From assembly GCA_948567375.1 (NCBI GenBank), contig OX419757.1:31868001-31932000 (forward strand): a DNA stretch of 64,000 nucleotides, given 5' to 3'. The position numbers and the translations under genes were made by a program. Below the pieces are notes generated by a model. It was not told the origin of the DNA, did not search any database, and saw only the letters and a program-made list of their open reading frames with translations. Source of the DNA: Lunularia cruciata. Taxonomy: Eukaryota; Streptophyta; Marchantiopsida; Lunulariales; Lunulariaceae. Position 1 is the stretch's first letter. Each line of letters starts with the position of its first letter. This document shows, one piece after another, positions 31,139 through 43,759 of this stretch.

Positions 31139-34100
31139 AACAAGACATCATGATCAAAAAGATTTTGATATCTTGAAATTGATGCTAGAGGTGGAATGAA
31201 ATAGATAGATGAGGAACTTGGAACATTTGTATCAAGACTAAATTAAATTTTTTGGTGAAGAAGTGTGCTCTCCATATTTTCTACCACATACAAAATTGCC
31301 AAGCCGATGCACTTACATTCTTCTCCCACTCTCTCAAATGTTAGCACATTGCATTGATATGTCACATCACTACAATTCTTGGAGCCCAAATACTCCTTTG
31401 ATAATATAGAAATCTATAAATCTACCATGGTGCACATCAATGCCACTCTTTGAAATATATCAAGGTGCACAACTAACAAGTAGTTTGGCTAAGTAACATG
31501 ACTAACAAGTAATAAGTTACACTTAAGTCTTGACAAATTGTGATAAATCATAACATTGGTAGAGAAACATAGTCGAGATTGAAAAGAGAGGGAATTTGAT
31601 ACCTTGAACATAAGATTCTTCATGAGTGAGCGGGGTAAATTTCAATTCAAATCCCTAATACAATTCTCTTGCCACATAGCATTAGCTTTAGTGTTATAGC
31701 CTTCTCCTTTCAACTAATTAATTCATGGTAGAGCTCAAGCATAAATCAAGCCCATAAATCAGTTGATTAGAGTGATATTGGAAATGGCCAATCCATGTTG
31801 GTCCAAATCTTATGATTACAAAATTTTCTAAGTTATTTTATTTTATAGATGAGGAAAAAATTTATTTTAGAGTACATCTCAGTCATGTATGACATTCATT
31901 ATTGAAACCCCTAATGCATTCATCAACTTTAAGAGTGTCCCTACTACCCATAAATTGTTATGGATCACAATTACATTGACCCATAAAACCTTTATAGTTA
32001 TGAGATTTTACCCATAAATTTTCTCATAGATATTTACGTATATCCATAAAGTGGTTATTGAAACCTCCTTTTATGTCAACAAGTTTGCGTGCCATAAATT
32101 AGTACATAGATCCAAGTTATTGAGATTCTATTCCATTTGAGTATCATGTCTAGTGTAAGAATTATGTATGTATTTAGCATGTTTAGTATATGAATTGAGA
32201 ACATAGAATTTTGCTTGAATCATTTCTAAGTCAAGTTGCTCAAGGGATTCAATTGCATTGAACTCAACTACACTTGTATTTTAAGATGTGTTAGTTGGTT
32301 AAATATTCTAGGCCAATATATTTTATATTTTCTTGATTGTAGTCATGAATGATGTGGCCCTCTAGAAACAATAGGGGTTTTCAAAAATAGTTTTAACGGA
32401 TATTTATGGGATAAATAACAAACTTCATAACTATTTTTTGTGAACTTTGTAAGGAGATGAGGTACTAATAAATGAATGCCCCATAAATTGTGTTATGAGA
32501 CATTTAGTGCAATTTTCATTCATTTATAAAAATCAAGCACTATATTATGGATGTTTAGGATTGTTGTGTTGAAATAGATGATTTTTAGAATAGGTGATGT
32601 GGCTCCTTGAGAAGGTTGCCATGTTTTTTGGTGTGGGTTCTTAGAGTGGAATTTTTTGAAATTTTTTGGCAGATCTAAAATGCCCACTCAACTAAATTCA
32701 AACTCAAATTTATGTTATCAACAAAAAGGTGGGTTTTTTAGTTTTGCATTGGTATGGTGGTTTATTTCCATAGAATAGTGTGGCAAAGGAGATTGTGCAA
32801 GTTATGGAAAATGATCTGCACCATCCTATGGGAACCAAGAATTGATTGGAATCAAGGAATTTTACTCCAAAAGGGCAACAAAAATTTAGCAATGGGAGAT
32901 CAAGTAACTGATTGCAATGTAGGAGGCTCACATTTGGATGCAAACCCAAGATCTATAGACTGACATTAAATTTGCAACCTGAACAATTATTAGGGAAATT
33001 TGGAGAAATTTTAAGGATAGCTTTGTTTTGTGCCTACAAAAGAGGACAAATGGTTATGCATGGCAATGCACCATTATGGCTAAATATTGGATTATTTGGA
33101 AGACCCTAAGCATTTTGCATAAATTCATGTGATGGGAACTGCAAAAAGCACATTTAGAAATCCATTAATTTTAATTTCATGGCCAATTTTTTTATTTGGG
33201 AGAAGCAAGGATTCCTACTTCTATGATAAGTGATAGCCTTTACAAGAAAAGGTGGAGGTACATGAAATTGTACAAAGAAACTTGGGAGTTGAAGAACAAG
33301 TCTATTGGAGAAGGAATATGGCAAAGAATGGAGAACTATAGATGATAAATTGAATAGAATGTGCCTACATTTTGCTAGAATGGAAATTATGTTTCGCAAT
33401 AGAGCAAACATTACTCCACCTACTATGGTGAGTTTGGGAGATTTAAATCCCAATTCAAGCAAGGTTGGTGGTGAGGAGAGCTCTCAATTCCCACAACTCC
33501 TAGAGGTGGTGCTTGTGGATTCATGCTTCTAGTTTGTCTTGAACATCCAAGGGTGGAAAGTGTACCTAGTGTTTATATGGATAATGTAATCTAATCACCC
33601 AAGGAGGAGTCACAATTTGTTGCACCTATAGAGGACTCACCTTTTGTTACATCCACCTCTACTAACTTCTACAAGAGATGAGTTAGAGTGCACTTTCCTT
33701 TACCAATAAGGAGATTGTGACCCAAAGAGGAGAAAGGTGAAATATGAGCAAGTAAGGTATCACAAATGTCTCCTAGTATATCTTTATCTCAAGATTTAGC
33801 AAAGATCACCATGTTGAAGGTCAATACTACAAAATCTAGCAAGAGGTTATGACTAGCTGAATTGAAAGCCACCAACACAAGGAAAAGAAAGAAAACATTG
33901 ATGAAAATAGAAGTTGAGTGTGTTAGTTTAGAGACAAAGAAGATGAAAGCTGAAATTGAGAAGAAATTGAGTGCCAATAAAAGGAAACCTAGGTCAGACA
34001 AACATGAGTTCAAGGAGATGAGTTTAGAGTCAAAGCACACTCATGAAATCAAAATGAGTCTCTTATAGGTAGGAAAATCTCTTGAGTAAATAAGTTAGTA

Positions 34101-34239
34101 TTTCAAAGTACTAATTGAAGTTCAACATGAAATCAAGCCTTTTTTTACAAGTTATGATCCTGAGCCAAAATAATTCCACTCCAATGATAGTGAATATGAT
34201 ACCACCACAATGAAACCTATGTTTATAATAAAGATGAGT
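31139..34239. other. Long non-coding stretch with no supported gene
   Basis: I see no recognisable domain. From 31900 to 32110 the phrase CCCATAAATT recurs. Open frames at 32754-32963 and 33305-33532 lack features of known families. A lysine-rich helical frame (33862-34068, ETKKMKAEIEKKLSANKRK) may be coding remnant of an unidentified element. Confidence 0.4.
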
Positions 34240-34634
34240 TAAATTGACTTGTATTATGATTAAGTGTTGTGTATTATGACTATGGTGCATATTGATGCTT
34301 GTTGGCACTAGTTGATGCTTTTGGCATTGGATGCCTAGTGATGCCTCATCCCACCTAGTGTTGCATAATGCCACTATGTGCCACATGCCAAAAAGTGTGC
34401 ACCAAAGCTAAGTGATGCTTGTTGGGAATGAGAGATGCGCAATGGCGCTTGTTGTGAGCGGGTAGTGCATGTACGCACTAGGTGATGCTAATTTAGAAGT
34501 GCATGTAGGTGGCCAATGCCATGAGATGTTGTCTAATGCCACAAGGTACCATGCACCAAAGTGTGCATCAAAGACAAATGATGTCTGTTGGGTTTAGGGC
34601 AATGCGTGATGACACCCATTATTAGTGGATGGTG
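34240..34634. repeat. TGATGC/GGCAT-rich repeat hosting the copia insertion
   Basis: Short phrases GATGCTTGTTGG, GGCATTGGATGCC and TAATGCCA recur irregularly. The same kind of sequence in opposite orientation lies at 46000-46360, and another patch at 44560-45080. The last five bases, TGGTG, are the left target duplication of element E. Confidence 0.6.
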
Positions 34635-34890
34635 TGCTGAGAATCAAACAAGAATTATAGAAACCTTCACACATCAGACATATTACTAGAGTACTTATTC
34701 ATTACAAAGAAGGTACATGGTTCACCTTGATGTGAGGCTATATCCATGGGAGGCATTTGACACCAAATTTACTCACTCAACCTCATATCATTTGGGTATA
34801 GATCTTTGTAGTCACTCAAATCTTCCTCACCATATCAGAGTCCACTCACAAATTCAAACTAACCCCTAGATATCAGAGTAAAACCTAACA
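34635..34890 (-). repeat. 3' LTR of copia element E
   Basis: It starts TGCTGAGAATCAAA and ends AAAACCTAACA in window orientation, matching the right LTR. The adjoining ATCTCCCCCTTG is the complement of the polypurine tract. Confidence 0.95.
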
Positions 34891-35379
34891 ATCTCCCCCT
34901 TGATTCTTGTCTTGGTGTTAGTAACCTTGCAACAACTTATCACTCAACAAGAAGTTCTTGACAGACAACCAATCACTTGACCCCTCCTTTAAACTAGGAT
35001 AAACTAGAACTTATAATCATAGCCCATATAGGGATAGAGTAACCAAAATAGCCAAGGTCACCACAAATGCTAGGTCATCCTACTCATGCTCTACTTGCAC
35101 AACATGTAGGGTAGCACGATGCATAGAGCAACTTTTTGAAGGTATGGCTTTGGTAAAAGCATCAACCAAGTTGAGCTTACCATCAATCTTGACTAGATCA
35201 AACTTTTTTCTTAGACACAACTTGCCTAAAAAAGTGATATCTGATGTCTATATGCTTAACCCTACTATCCATCACCTGATTTTCAGCTAGGTGTAAAGCA
35301 CTTTGATTGTCACAGTGAAGCATTACATTACCATGCATTAGCCCTATCTTAGCAACATCTATCTAACCAAATTCCCTCC

Positions 35380-36340
35380 TTTGTTGCTTCTTCTAATGCC
35401 ACATACTCAACTTCTATAATAGACTATGCAACACACTTCTGCAAGGTAGATCTCCAACTGCACCCACCACCAAGTGTGAATACATGCCCCGTTGTTGATC
35501 TTTGCTTGTCCAAATCTTGTCCATAGTTAGCATCTACATAACCATCTAGTGATGTGGCATTCATTGATCTTTGATCAAATAAGAGCCCATAGTTTGGTGT
35601 ACCTCTCAAACACTTGAGAATCCACTTAACCACTTCCCAATGCATCCTTCCTAGATTTAACATATACCTACACACCTTACCCAGTGCTAGGGCAAGATCA
35701 GGTCTAGTGCAAGTCATCAAGTACACGAGATTCCCAACAGCCTTCTCATAAGGAATGTTAGCCATCAAAGACTTCTCCACGACATCTGTAGGACAACATG
35801 CTGCTGAAAGCTTGAAATGAGAAGCTAGAGGAGTACTTATTGGTTTACATTTCTCCATGTTGAACCTAACAAGTACTTTCATAGCATATTTGCCCTCCGT
35901 CAACCACAACTGACCAGTGCCCAAGTTCCTCTTGATCTCCAAGCCTAATATCCTTATGGCCAACCCTAGATCCTTCATCTTGAACTCTAAACTCAAGAGC
36001 ACCTTGAGCTTGTTCACCTCAAATCTATCCTTGGCAGCTATCAACATGTCATCCACATATATCACAAGAATAATAAAACCAAAGGTCTTATTACTCATAG
36101 GTTTCATGTACACACAAAGATCAAATAAAATCCTATTGAAGCCCACCCTAAGCGTGTATAAATACATCAAACCTCTTGTTCCATTGGCAAGGTGCTTGCT
36201 TCAATCCATACAAGGACTTCAACAATCTGCATACCTTGTCCTCTTGGCCTTTCTTCAAAACCCCATAGGTTGTCTCATGAAGATCCTTTCATCCAAGGTG
36301 CCATAGAGAAACACCGTGACAACATCCATTTGATCTAAAG
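35380..36340 (-). pseudogene. Element E reverse transcriptase C-terminal half and RNase H
   Basis: A 248-codon open frame at 35424-36170 holds the catalytic block FIILVIYVDDMLIAAKD, then LKVLLSLEFKMKDLG, LGLEIKRN and the copia-specific YEKAVGNLVYLMTCTRPDL. RNase H follows with DGYVDANYGQDLDKQRSTTG. The frame ends in a TAG near 35421 within the RNase H, and further matches (IEVEYVALEEA) continue past it. Upstream of 36170 the fingers are in broken frames. The YVDD is intact. Confidence 0.93.
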
Positions 36341-36999
36341 TAAGACCAAATCATGCAACAAGCATACATAATAGACGTATTGTAGAATACTTTGCAACAA
36401 GAGAAAAGACCTCTTGTAGTCCACTACCTTCTCTTGAGTGAACCCCTTTGCTACCAACCTAGCCTTGTAGATCTTTGATCCCTCCTTAGGACCCTCTTTC
36501 AACTTTTAGATCCACACTTGCAATCTATCACTTGTTGACCCTTAGGTAACCTAACTAGCTTCCAAGTTTTGTTGACCCTCAAGGATTCCAACTCCCCCTC
36601 CATAGAACCAAACCACTCATCCTTTTCACTAGAAGAACATGCCTCCTTGTAGGACAAGGTTCATCTTCTTCCAAGACCAAAGCATGAGCATCATCCCCAA
36701 AAGTCAAGTCATCATCCAACAAATTTGTTGAATCAATCCACATACCATATTTGTTTGGAGCTCAACTAGCACACCTTGATGACATCCTGGATGAATACCC
36801 AGCTTGATCTCCATGTGTAGGTCCAATGTGAGACTGACCTAGCACATTTTGTTGCTCATCAGCAACTACTTGCTACATTTTTTCTTGCTCCTCAAAGACT
36901 TGCTCTACTATAGTAGCAGGTCCTTTCTCTTTGTCACTTAAGTGATCAATCTCCCCTCAACTAGATCCAAGGTGGGAGACTTGCCTTTGTCAGTGTAGG

Positions 37000-37990
37000 G
37001 AGCCTAAGCATTCTCCTCCTCCTTGAATGATCTGGATTCATTAAAGGAAACATCCTTATTGACCACAACCTTACATGCTATTGGATCCCATAACCAATAA
37101 GCTTTCACTCTACTTGCATAGCCAAGAAAAACACATTTCTTTGTCTTAGCATCCAACTTGGACCTATCTTCCTTAGGAGGTGTGAGTGAATATGCATCAC
37201 AACCAAATATCTTCAATCTACCATAATCAGCTGGTCGCTGATGCCTCAACTCATATGGCATCTTGAGGTTGATTGCACTGGATGGAGAAATATTTACCAC
37301 ATATGTTGTTGTGTTGATAGATTCTGCCCAAAAATCATGTGGCAACTTTGATTCACCCAACATACTCCGTGCATGTTCCAACAATGTTTGGTTGAGCTGC
37401 TCAACAACAATGTTCTACTACGGAGTGTAAATTGTGGTAAGGTGGCAAGTTATCTCTTATTCTGTGCAATATGCCTGAAACTCTCCAGAGACATACTCCC
37501 CACTGTTGTCTAATCTTAGATACCTCACCTTCTCCCCAATCGGAGTCTCCACTTGGGTCTTCTACTTCTTGAAAGTGGCAAAGACTTCAGACTTGTGGTG
37601 CATGAAAGAAATCCGCACAAACCTTGAGTAATAATCAGTAAATGTTACATAGTAAATTTTCCACAGTGTGATGATGTAGAGGATGGTCCCCACAAATCAC
37701 TATGTACATACTTGAGTAGATCCTTGGAACTATGGGTCCACACTCCAAAAATAGATCTGTTCTATTTTCCAAAGATGCAATGCTCACAAAAATCCAACCT
37801 CACAATCTTCAAGCCAGATAGCAAGCCATTTCTTTTCAAGACAACCAAACCCTTCTCACTCAAATGACCTATCCGTGAATGCCACAAAATCATCATCCCA
37901 TCCTTAGACCTAGTTACATTGGCTTTTCCATACACTATAGTGCCCTCCAATACAAATAGATTCTTTCAAAAGTTACCTTCCAAGATAACT
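37000..37990 (-). pseudogene. Element E integrase with GAG-pre-integrase zinc finger
   Basis: The minus-strand frame 37762-37950 encodes the HHCC zinc-binding segment (MMILWHSRIGHLSEKGL, LDFCEHCIFGK). The core lies in broken frames at 37390-37760 (KYVHSDLWGPS). The C-terminal frame 37004-37384 includes MLEHARSMLGESKLP, FWAESINTTTYVVN, FGCDAYSLTPPKEDRSKLD and CVFLGYASRVKAYWLWD, as in copia integrases. The Glu-block lies in a disrupted segment near 37400. Confidence 0.92.
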
Positions 37991-38330
37991 TTTTCACCAG
38001 AAGTGACTTGAAGTAACCCATCACCAACACTCCATTGATGACCTTTGGCATGCAATACTCCAAGGGAAATTAGGTTCTTCTTCATGTCATTTTTGAACCA
38101 AATATCACTGAATTTCCGCATAGCTCCATCAAACATTCAAATCCTTGTGGATCCAATACCCTCAATCCGACAAGGTTGATCATTCCCCATCAGAACTGAA
38201 CCAGTCAATGTTGAAAGTGAACAAAAGAACTCCTTGATATAGCATATATGGTACAAACAAGCACAATTTAGAATCCACTCATCATCCATGCTAGGAGATG
38301 AGGCACAAAGTGCATACCTACAACATCACA
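37991..38330 (-). pseudogene. Element E aspartic protease, active site mutated
   Basis: DDEWILNCACLYHIC near 38250-38295 occupies the copia protease active site, which normally reads WxLDSGxSxH. Asp, Ser and Gly all appear replaced (N, C, A), so it is inactive. KNLISLGVLHAKGHQWSVGDG near 38030-38090 is the typical C-terminal block. Confidence 0.85.
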
Positions 38331-39240
38331 AATCATACTTATCATCCAATAGATCAATATCCTCCTCAACATAAGCTATGTTTGCTGAAGAGCCTCCCTC
38401 TACCTTTCCTTTGCCCTTAGCTTTACATTCTTTCTTCATATGGCCTACTTTGCCGCAACCCCAACAAGTCACCTATTTCTTCTCCTTGGACTTGCCTCTA
38501 GACTTAGACCTTGACCTGGCCTTGCTTTTCCCCTTATCACTATCATTAGTCCTCCATTTAGGTCTCCCATGTTGGATAACCAAAGCATTGCCCTGAGTAG
38601 AAGATGACACTGAGGTTGCAACAAGTTTATGTTGCAAGTCATCTGTAAGTAGAGCTGTTGTAACCTCTTCAAAGGTAATAGTCTTTTTCTCACGGTGCAA
38701 CAAAACTCATGAAGTGATTGATAGGACGGTGGCAAGGAGCCCTACAAGTGTAGAACCTTTTGCTCCTCATTAAAGTCCTCTCCCAAAATTGTCAAGTCTA
38801 CTATTAGGTCACAAAATGCATTCACATGGTCTCTGATGTTGGTCCTGGTTTCATCTTGAATGTGATTAGTTTGAGGTTGGTGTACAATCTATTTGACAAT
38901 TCGTTCTGATGATACTTGCTCTAAAGTGCACCAAATAAGGAGGTACAATCATAATTCTCCCCCACTTGCTTGATCACATGGGGCTAAAGGTGAAGCAGAA
39001 AAATATTCACAGCTTGCTCTTGCATATCATCCCAATCACTTTGTCTCACATCTTCAGGTTTCTCCCTCAAGAGCTTACCCAAATCAATTGCACTCAACAC
39101 TCCTTTCACCTACCATTCCCATAGAAGTAATCCATGTGACCATCAAACTTTGCCACATCAAACTTGGGTCCACCAAGCTTAAAGGTACCTATATTCACTT
39201 TCTTCTACTCCACAAGTACTATTGAGGCTATTGCTGCACT
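38331..39240 (-). pseudogene. Element E gag (UBN2 type) with CCHC knuckle
   Basis: The minus strand encodes FDGHMDYF near 39150, LREKPEDVRQSDWDDMQEQA near 39030, NELSNRLYTNLKLITFKM near 38880, and LPPSYQSLHEFCCTV near 38710, typical of copia gag. An RSKSRGKS-rich basic stretch leads to a zinc knuckle CWGCGKVGHMKKEC at 38425-38466 (CX2CX4HX4C). Several TAG/TGA codons interrupt the frame, including one just before the knuckle. Confidence 0.92.
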
Positions 39241-41400
39241 TAGAGACTCTTCTTGAGTCCTTAAACCTTCCACCCTAAAACTCCAATACTCAAGGGAGTG
39301 GATCATAAGACAGAATTTTCTTTTCAGCAGATCCTTTAAATATTCAAAGTCAAAATCTTGTTTCATCAACTTTTAACCCTAAGGATAAGCTTTCCAACAA
39401 ACTAAACAAAATATTCATCCAAGTCTTGAGTCAAAAGTTATGAATTGAATTCCAAAGGGGGATAAGGGATGCTGTTGGAGAATTACCTTCTATGAAAGGT
39501 GCACTTGGAATGATAAGGCTTGTATGCACAATGGTGACACTATTAGAGTAGCAAAGTTTGAATCTAACAATATAGTTTATATCATTTAGCAATCTTCAGC
39601 ACAAAAGGGAGGCTCCAGCAGTTCCATCTTAGATGCAAATATTTGCTGCACCTATGCATGCACTTCCTGGTAAAGATTCTGATGATTAAGATGACAACTT
39701 GAGTGGGTATCCAAATACTTTATCCTTGAATGAAGTTCTTTTGGAAGAGGATTGTGATTTTAACTACAATCATGTCTCCTATTATAAGAGCTTTGACCTT
39801 AGATCCAAATCTGAAAGAAAATCTTGAACTACAGGCCTCCTCTTTGATGGAACCTAAAAGATTCCAATGGATAGAGATTTACAAAAGTGATGCTAGAAGT
39901 CCTAGAGTTTGTCCATCTCTCAAGGACACATGCTACACTACTAGCAACCAAAAGGAAAGGAGTGACTTTGAACTATTGTGAAGGGTATTTAAAGGAGGTC
40001 CTATTCACTTTTTAGTTTTCTTGATTTAGACTACCCAAGTACTTCATAAACAAAAATCTTGGGATGTCAACGGGGCAGTTTGGAGAGCTCAAACTCACAT
40101 GAGTTTACAAACAAGCCCTCCCATGGGTATGATAAAACTATTCCTACCATGTTTGGCAAGGAAGCATTTCACCACACTAATTCTTGATCATCTTACTCAT
40201 TCCTGCTCAGCCCTTTCCTCCTTCCTATCTTCATGAAGTCCCGATTGATTTTTGATGCCAATCTTGACTTCTCTCAATCCAAAAATCTGCTCCTCTTTGT
40301 CAAAAATTCATAGCACCACCACCAATTCCAAACACAATCACTAGATATGGAAACTCCAGACAGCATCACTCAATTCTTGCCTTGATCATCCACAATTTCT
40401 TATCCTAAAGAGACCTTTTTCTTGCACTTCATCCGCCCCGAAGCTTCTTCCTTCCTTTTCAAACTGCCAGAGTAGTAGCAGCATTGCTTATGCTTTACAA
40501 CTGTCCCCTTCAATCAGCCCAAGAACTACCGGTACCCATAGCTACTGTAACCACAAAATGCACTTGTTCCCTCCTAGATTTCAACCGCTGCAATCGGAGG
40601 TCCAAACTTGTACCTCCACCTAAGCCCTTGCCCCTTGCAACCCTGCTAGAACTTCTTGACTGTTGCTTCTCCAATTCCACTTGCTGTATACTCTATCTAT
40701 ATATTGTCATCCTTAGGCATTCCTCAATACCATTCTGTTAAAAGACCACAACAATAGAGTGAGAGGAGTGAATGATGGACAGACAGATAGAGAGCACTTC
40801 CATTTTGCCTTTCTCCTTCTCCACAATTGTAATGACCACTTTGTGTGGTTCAAATGTCCTATTGCTCCACCAGTTGAACACAAGTTAACTCCAGAGCTTG
40901 CTTGAGGCCAACTTAAATATGAAGAAAATGTTTTCTGCTATAGACACTAAACAACAACAAGAAGCACAATCTGTCCAAATAAACTTATCCCTTCCTCTCT
41001 TCATGAGTCACAAGTATCTACCCTACTCATTTCCCTCTTGCCTCCCATCTCCTGCATTCTCTGTCTGCCCTTGTCCCCTTTCTCAAATGATAGACTTGGC
41101 ACAGCAAGTCACACTACTCTCTTCTCTCATAGACAAAGTTGGAATCAAGGAGAATCCCTCTGTTGACCTCTTCCCAACTATTGATCATAGAAAAACAGTC
41201 AATAGATCCGGATCACCGTCTCTTTTTCACTCCTCTAATACTTAAGAAGATAATCCATTGTTCTTACTACTTTACTATTCTGAATGAACAATTGGTCAGC
41301 TCAGGTGCTGCCAAATGGTCTCTTTCCGATAAGCACTCATTTGGAAGAAGTAAAACTCATTTGGCAAGGTTCAGACAAGGTGCAACCTCATATGAACCTT
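39241..41400 (-). other. Element E leader between primer site and gag, unusually long
   Basis: About 2.1 kb separates the primer site from the recognisable gag, longer than usual in copia elements. No second element with clear ends was seen in it. The proximal part is purine-rich on the minus strand, and short open frames have no recognisable domain. A decayed nested insertion is possible. Confidence 0.55.
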
Positions 41401-41412
41401 GCTCTGATACCA
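41401..41412 (-). other. Primer-binding site of element E (tRNA-iMet)
   Basis: GCTCTGATACCA is the exact complement of TGGTATCAGAGC, the standard plant initiator methionine tRNA primer site, two bases inside the 5' LTR. Confidence 0.95.
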
Positions 41413-41414
41413 TT

Positions 41415-41671
41415 TGTTGAGAATCAAATGAGAATTACATAAACCTCACACATCAAACATATTTCTAGAGTACTTATTCATTACACAAAAGGTACGTGGT
41501 TCACCTCAATGTGAGGTTACATCCACAAGAAGTATTCAACACCAACTTTACTCACTCGACCTCATGTCAATTTTTGAGTACTGACCTCTGCAGTCACTCA
41601 AATCTTCCTCACCATATCAGAGTCCGCTCACAAATCCAACCTAACCCTAGACATCAGAGTAAAACCTAACA
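41415..41671 (-). repeat. 5' LTR of copia element E
   Basis: It starts TGTTGAGAATCAAAT and ends AAAACCTAACA in window orientation, adjoining the primer site on its left and the TGGTG duplication on its right. Confidence 0.95.
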
Positions 41672-41795
41672 TGGTGCACATAGATGCCAAGTGACATCCA
41701 ATTATAAAGATTCAAAAGCATTAAACTTCAAGTGATATGAAAAATAAGAGTGGAGCAAAACTTAAATAAAAGTAGAATAAAAAATATGATACATA

Positions 41796-42529
41796 TCACA
41801 TGATACAAGATATGAGAGTTTGACAAAGAGAAATTAAGGATGGAAAATAAAAATATAATAAAGAATATGATACATAAGATGTGATAATTGTGTTAGTCAT
41901 TATGTGGGAGGAGAAGGAGAGAGATGCAACATGGAGTCTATGTGTTACTATTGCATCCTCAAGTTTGCATCGGTATACATGATGTTGAATCCTAAATGGA
42001 CTCAATGACCACAAAAGGCACCATTCACTCTCATCCAAGTATTGGTGCCTGATACTACTAGCAAGAAGGGAATATGGGTCACTATTATTAGAACTTAGTC
42101 TATTGGATGTCCACTCTCCTTCAACCCAACTAACAACAAGTCTATCATCATGGACAAATCTATCCAAAGAACTCATCAAGGGGTTGAATGACCAAGTATA
42201 TAATGTTCTCTCTACCCTATAAGGATAGAAGTGGGTAGGATGGATAGCACCATGTGGATGGCTTCTATAGTAAGAGAATGCATAGTTCAATAATCAAGGA
42301 TCAACAGATCATGAAGAGGTAAACCTAATGAAGTGAGATGTTCATATGATTTAATTCTAAGTCCTCTAAACTCATCATCTTGTTGGACATCTACAAAACA
42401 CAAATAGGCCATGAGGTGAGACCCGATGTGAACTCCCTTTGAGAGTTCTGACCATTTCCACATGCTCCATAACAACTTCACTTCATCCAAAGTAAGATCT
42501 ATCCATAAGATAACCTCAAAGTGTGACAA
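41796..42529 (-). pseudogene. Unidentified coding remnant, two abutting open frames
   Basis: Minus-strand frames of 80 codons (42287-42529) and 164 codons (41796-42290) abut and could be one protein broken by a frameshift or stop. Visible stretches include LWIDLTLDEVKLLWSMWKW, AYLCFVDVQQDDEFRGLRI and SSLDRFVHDDRLVVSWVEGEW. I do not recognise the family. A tryptophan-rich, non-repetitive sequence of this length argues for former coding. The neighbouring coiled-coil stretch on the same strand may belong to it. Confidence 0.45.
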
Positions 42530-43179
42530 ACAAGACTGGATGAAATGGCTAACACCAAGATTCCCTATAGGCCTTGACTATGTGTGGGAGAATCAGCCAT
42601 GCTTGGTCATCTAGAACTCCCACATCTGGAAACCAATGCTACCATGAAGCCATAATGATGCCAAAAAAGTAACATATCTACACCAATAATCTTCTTCTAT
42701 AGGAATCATGGGAAGTGAATATGTAGAATACACTCTCTTAATAAACAAAGCATCTCTCTAAACTCAATATGAGTTTCATGAGTCACCACACTATGAGGTA
42801 ACAAATGGGAGGCAAACGTCTAGGTCTCTCAAGTCTCAGCACTCTGGGGTAACACATGGATGGCATCTATCAAATGGGTGGCATCTATTCAGGTCTACAT
42901 CTCATTAAAGGTCTAACAAGCAATAGTGCATAGTCTTGGACCAAGATAAGCCATACTAGCCCTCACTTGAGCTAGACTACTCTCACTCTCATCTACTTGA
43001 ACATGTGCAATCTTGCACCTCTCCATAGCAAATGCTAACTCTCATGCATGATTTTGTAATTGGACCTTATAAATTTCAGCCATGGTAGTGACACCTAGGA
43101 TATCAAAGTCCAAGTCAACTAACCTTTGCTCTCTCTCCATCTCATAAGTAGTAAAGGTTAGATGTATCTTCTCCTTTGC

Positions 43180-43510
43180 AGCAAGAGTATCATCTTGCTC
43201 ACAAAGGGGTCTTTCTCTCTCTCTTGACTAACAATCTACCTTGCTCCTCCAAGCTCTCCAATCTACTCTCACGCTCAAGCACTAATCTCTCTTGCTCCTC
43301 TACACTCTCCAATCTACTCTTGCACTCAAGCACTAATTTCTCTTTCTCCTTTATACTCTCCAATATACTCTTGTGCTCAAAAACTTATCTCTCTTGCTCC
43401 TCTACACTCTCCAATCTACTCTCCCATTGAACCAAAAGTTTCTCTCACTCCTTAGCCACTCAAACATAATCATCTAAAACACACATTATGTCAATAAAAC
43501 AAGAGGATGA
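43180..43510 (-). pseudogene. Coiled-coil remnant with 20-residue (60-bp) repeats
   Basis: The minus strand encodes four tandem copies of a 20-residue unit of the type SRLESVEEQERLVLE, with heptad-like spacing of Leu and Ile, in a single frame that has one stop in the first unit. On the plus strand the same DNA is a pyrimidine-rich 60-bp minisatellite. Function unknown; such segments occur in ORFs of some plant transposons. Confidence 0.6.
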
Positions 43511-43759
43511 AGGTACTCTTGGGTGCAAGTGGTAAGGTGCTCTCTCCATGGATATAGAAGAGGAAGAGAAGGAGCTATCTCAAAGGATGACAATAGAGAA
43601 GGAATTCTCTCCCTAAAACTATCATTCAATGACCTCACTATTGGTAAGGCATGTGTCTCAACAAGAATCTATTTAAAACCTATTCACAAGTGGTATATAT
43701 AGTCATCCATAAAGTAAAACTCACTTTCAATCATTTGCAAATTCATTAATTAAGGTATG

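Larger units (their letters stand above)
34635..41671 (-). mobile_element. Ty1/copia element E, structurally complete, TSD TGGTG
   Basis: A 7037-bp element with LTRs of 256 bp (34635-34890) and 257 bp (41415-41671), both TG..CA, flanked by TGGTG at 34630-34634 and 41672-41676. On the minus strand the order is LTR, primer site, leader, gag with CCHC knuckle, protease, integrase, reverse transcriptase with YVDD, RNase H, purine tract (AAGGGGGAGA), LTR. Integrase preceding reverse transcriptase defines Ty1/copia. The LTRs differ at a few dozen positions by eye, so the insertion is not recent. Confidence 0.97.

Noticed and set aside
32710-33540. Possible gag or LINE fragment from several 65-102-codon frames
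   Set aside because: No domain motif could be recognised on either strand, and the frames overlap on both strands.
43176-43430. Plus-strand Ser/Leu-rich 84-codon frame
   Set aside because: It is the complement of the minus-strand coiled-coil repeat; its composition simply mirrors that 60-bp repeat.
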